5,731 nucleotides of DNA, taken from assembly GCA_023418505.1 (NCBI GenBank), contig JAEZZR010000019.1:1-5731 (forward strand), in the 5' to 3' direction. Every line of letters begins with the position of its first letter. Within the stretch, counting starts at the first letter, position 1. Position numbers and translations under genes: made by a program. Positions 4,298 through 5,731 of the stretch are shown here, piece after piece. The notes under the pieces are model-generated. The model saw only the letters and a program-made list of their open reading frames with translations. It was not told where the DNA came from and made no database searches. Source of the DNA: Actinomycetes bacterium. Lineage in GTDB: Bacteria; Actinomycetota; Actinomycetes; Mycobacteriales; Mycobacteriaceae.

Positions 4298-5401
4298 CTA
4301 GGCGTGGACGTAGATCTTGTGGCGGTGTAAGACGGCGGCCAGGATCCACCAAAACGCGAGCATGAGCAGTGTAAATGTGATCTGGCCATGGCCGGTGAAA
4401 CTCAAGAAGTCCCTAATCGTATGTGCAACATCGACTGGGCTGCCGACCCGGGAGAGAATATCGACAGCTAAGTGGGATCCGAAGTAGACGAGCAAAGACT
4501 GGCGGCCCACCGCCACGAAGGGCCAGGCGACCTTGTCTGTCACGCTAGAAAATTGCGGTTTAGCGCGGCCTAAAATGTCAAACAGCACGAAGGATATGAC
4601 GAATAGGGCGATGCCCACAGAAGCGGCAACCAGGCCGAAACTGGGCGTCCACAGTTTCTTAAACGCGGGCACAAACAAGGATAAGAACATGCCGAAGGCG
4701 GCTACGAACGCAACCCAGTACAAGATCTTACGCAAAGCGGGGGTGTTCCCAACGCGGCGGGCTTGCAACACCAGGTGGCCGGTTGTGGTGCCTGCTGAAG
4801 CTGTGACAAAGGCACCGAGAATGGATATGACGCCTTCCGGGTCGTAACCTAAAACGCCTTGAGCATAAGCGTGAGAGCCGAACAGCGCGACATCTAGGAC
4901 ACCCGACGGGTTACACCTAGGCGATAGGGCTCCCAGCGGGCAGGAGGATCCGTAATAGGCTAAGTAGGCCGTCAAAGCGGATGCGGACACCACGGTGATG
5001 GCCGCCCAGGCGCGCGCGGAACGGAACTTCACGTGCAGCAAGGCAGATAAGATCACGAGCACCGCATACAGTTGCAACACGCCCGTGGCTCTAAACGTGT
5101 GAATACCCCAGTTGCCGGCAGCTAAAGCCTCGTAAATAACGCCTACGGAAGCCAGCACGACCATGCGCCGCAAGTTTGGCAGCCAACGTGGCCCCTTATG
5201 GTTAGCAAACGCCAAGCCGATGCCAGACAAAGTAACGAACAGGGGGAAGATCATGTCGTACCAGTTCGTGCCAAACCATGGGCGGTGTAGCAGGTAGTCA
5301 GGCCGGGGAGCTAGCACAGACGACGTCGTGACTGAAGCGATCAAGAACAGGCCACGGGCGACGTCCAGGGCGGCCACGCGCCAGGGTTTCGGCTTCATCA
5401 T
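4298..5401 (-). CDS. HGSNAT-like (DUF1624/DUF5009) multi-spanning membrane acyltransferase-family protein
   Basis: The 367-residue protein has about ten hydrophobic membrane segments (roughly 9-30, 47-66, 79-95, 103-124, 130-150, 188-213, 224-246, 251-276, 293-316, 340-358). Family signs of the heparan-alpha-glucosaminide N-acetyltransferase catalytic domain are RVAALDVARGL (8-18), HRPWFGTNWYDMIFPLF (39-55), YDPEG (186-190) before a glycine-rich segment, LWTPSF (250-255) and GRQSLLVYFGSH (299-310). His39 aligns with the histidine proposed as catalytic in human HGSNAT. The family moves acetyl groups across membranes to amino sugars, and bacterial members include NagX-like proteins; substrate here is unknown. 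I chose ATG at 5401, not the longer frame from 5497: it overlaps the upstream stop as ATGA, MKPKPWRVAALD is the natural N-terminus, and GAGG lies 7 bases upstream. An ATG one codon later is an alternative. It converges on the ribosomal operon. Confidence 0.85.
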   Translation of the reverse strand: MMKPKPWRVAALDVARGLFLIASVTTSSVLAPRPDYLLHRPWFGTNWYDMIFPLFVTLSGIGLAFANHKGPRWLPNLRRMVVLASVGVIYEALAAGNWGIHTFRATGVLQLYAVLVILSALLHVKFRSARAWAAITVVSASALTAYLAYYGSSCPLGALSPRCNPSGVLDVALFGSHAYAQGVLGYDPEGVISILGAFVTASAGTTTGHLVLQARRVGNTPALRKILYWVAFVAAFGMFLSLFVPAFKKLWTPSFGLVAASVGIALFVISFVLFDILGRAKPQFSSVTDKVAWPFVAVGRQSLLVYFGSHLAVDILSRVGSPVDVAHTIRDFLSFTGHGQITFTLLMLAFWWILAAVLHRHKIYVHA

Positions 5402-5731
5402 CGGACCACCTCGTAGAACTGCACGCGTGAAAACAACACGTGACCCGACTTCAAAGGCAAGTTCCCCTTCCGCCACACGCCTGGGAAGGACAGCCACCCG
5501 TAGGCACGCTGATACATGCCGATACGCTGGGCTTGCGGCCCAGGGTCTCCTTGAATGTCCAATAAAGTGTCGTAATCCGTCCTCTTAAATTGCAATGCGA
5601 TCCCCAAATGCTCATCCCAAGGTTGGGTCGTAATCCACGCGCCTTCGCTCGCTTGGGCGTGTAAATCTCGGGCGACTTCTTGGACGGCTTTGTGGTCGTC
5701 GTGCTGGTAGGGGAAGGGCTCTTCTTCGAGG
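5398..5731 (-). CDS. Unrecognised protein, C-terminal 110 residues (5' end outside window)
   Basis: An open frame enters from the right edge and ends with TGA at 5400-5398. The visible part begins LEEEPFPYQHDDHKAVQEVARDL and ends SGHVLFSRVQFYEVVR. It has no membrane segment and no motif I can name. The pattern of a helix with acidic and histidine residues (HDDHKAVQEVARDLHAQ), then a strand-like AWITTQPWDEHLGIALQF, suggests a mixed alpha/beta domain. It resembles in style the extracytoplasmic C-terminal domains of polytopic glycosyltransferases, but this is a guess from texture only. Its stop overlaps the start of the HGSNAT-like gene by four bases (ATGA), so the two are very probably translationally coupled and functionally linked. 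Codon periodicity and the overlap make it a real gene. Anything upstream is unknown. Confidence 0.75.
   Translation of the reverse strand, partial: LEEEPFPYQHDDHKAVQEVARDLHAQASEGAWITTQPWDEHLGIALQFKRTDYDTLLDIQGDPGPQAQRIGMYQRAYGWLSFPGVWRKGNLPLKSGHVLFSRVQFYEVVR

Noticed and set aside
5402..5497. Longer N-terminus (32 extra codons) for the HGSNAT-like protein
   Set aside because: It would overlap the upstream coding sequence extensively; the ATGA overlap, the GAGG site and the family-like N-terminus support the start at 5401.

Overview
The window is the distal end of an actinobacterial ribosomal-protein/translation operon on the + strand, meeting a pair of - strand membrane-associated genes head-on. 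Gene order (map end, infA, rpmJ, rpsM, rpsK, rpoA, rplQ), the protein sequences (73-residue IF-1 beginning MAKKDGVIEMEG, RpoA beginning MLIAQRPTLTEE from a GTG start, L17 with a long acidic Ala/Glu tail) and the moderate GC content point to a high-GC Gram-positive. Lack of rpsD between rpsK and rpoA fits the Streptomyces/Bifidobacterium/Actinomycetaceae type of arrangement rather than Mycobacterium/Corynebacterium. A member of Actinomycetaceae is a reasonable guess, but the sequence does not settle the genus.

Layout: 1-402 is the C-terminal part of methionine aminopeptidase. 403-688 is a non-coding spacer with two direct repeats, a candidate promoter and a leader hairpin ahead of infA (689-910). 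rpmJ (946-1062) follows closely. A 256-base gap (1063-1318) before rpsM is rich in pairing: a long-range helix, inner hairpins, a hairpin presenting AAGGAGG in its loop, an anti-Shine-Dalgarno-like tract, and a hairpin that buries the rpsM Shine-Dalgarno. It looks like a translational autoregulation leader. rpsM (1319-1690) and rpsK (1731-2138) are followed by a second structured gap (2139-2276), then rpoA (2277-3266) and rplQ (3312-3848).

The convergent gap 3849-4297 holds no gene. It has a long hairpin (terminator), nine tandem 16-base repeats, and two 25-base direct repeats 63 bases apart. On the - strand, 5401-4298 encodes a multi-spanning membrane protein of the heparan-alpha-glucosaminide acetyltransferase-like family (HGSNAT_cat/DUF1624/DUF5009). 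It is translationally coupled through an ATGA overlap to an unrecognised upstream gene that runs off the window.

The + strand genes serve one purpose: processing of nascent protein N-termini (Map), translation initiation (IF-1), small and large ribosomal subunit assembly (L36, S13, S11, L17), and transcription (RNA polymerase alpha). The - strand pair is unrelated and probably acts at the cell envelope. The most interesting unexplained signal is the rpmJ-rpsM leader, together with a similar module in the rpsK-rpoA gap.
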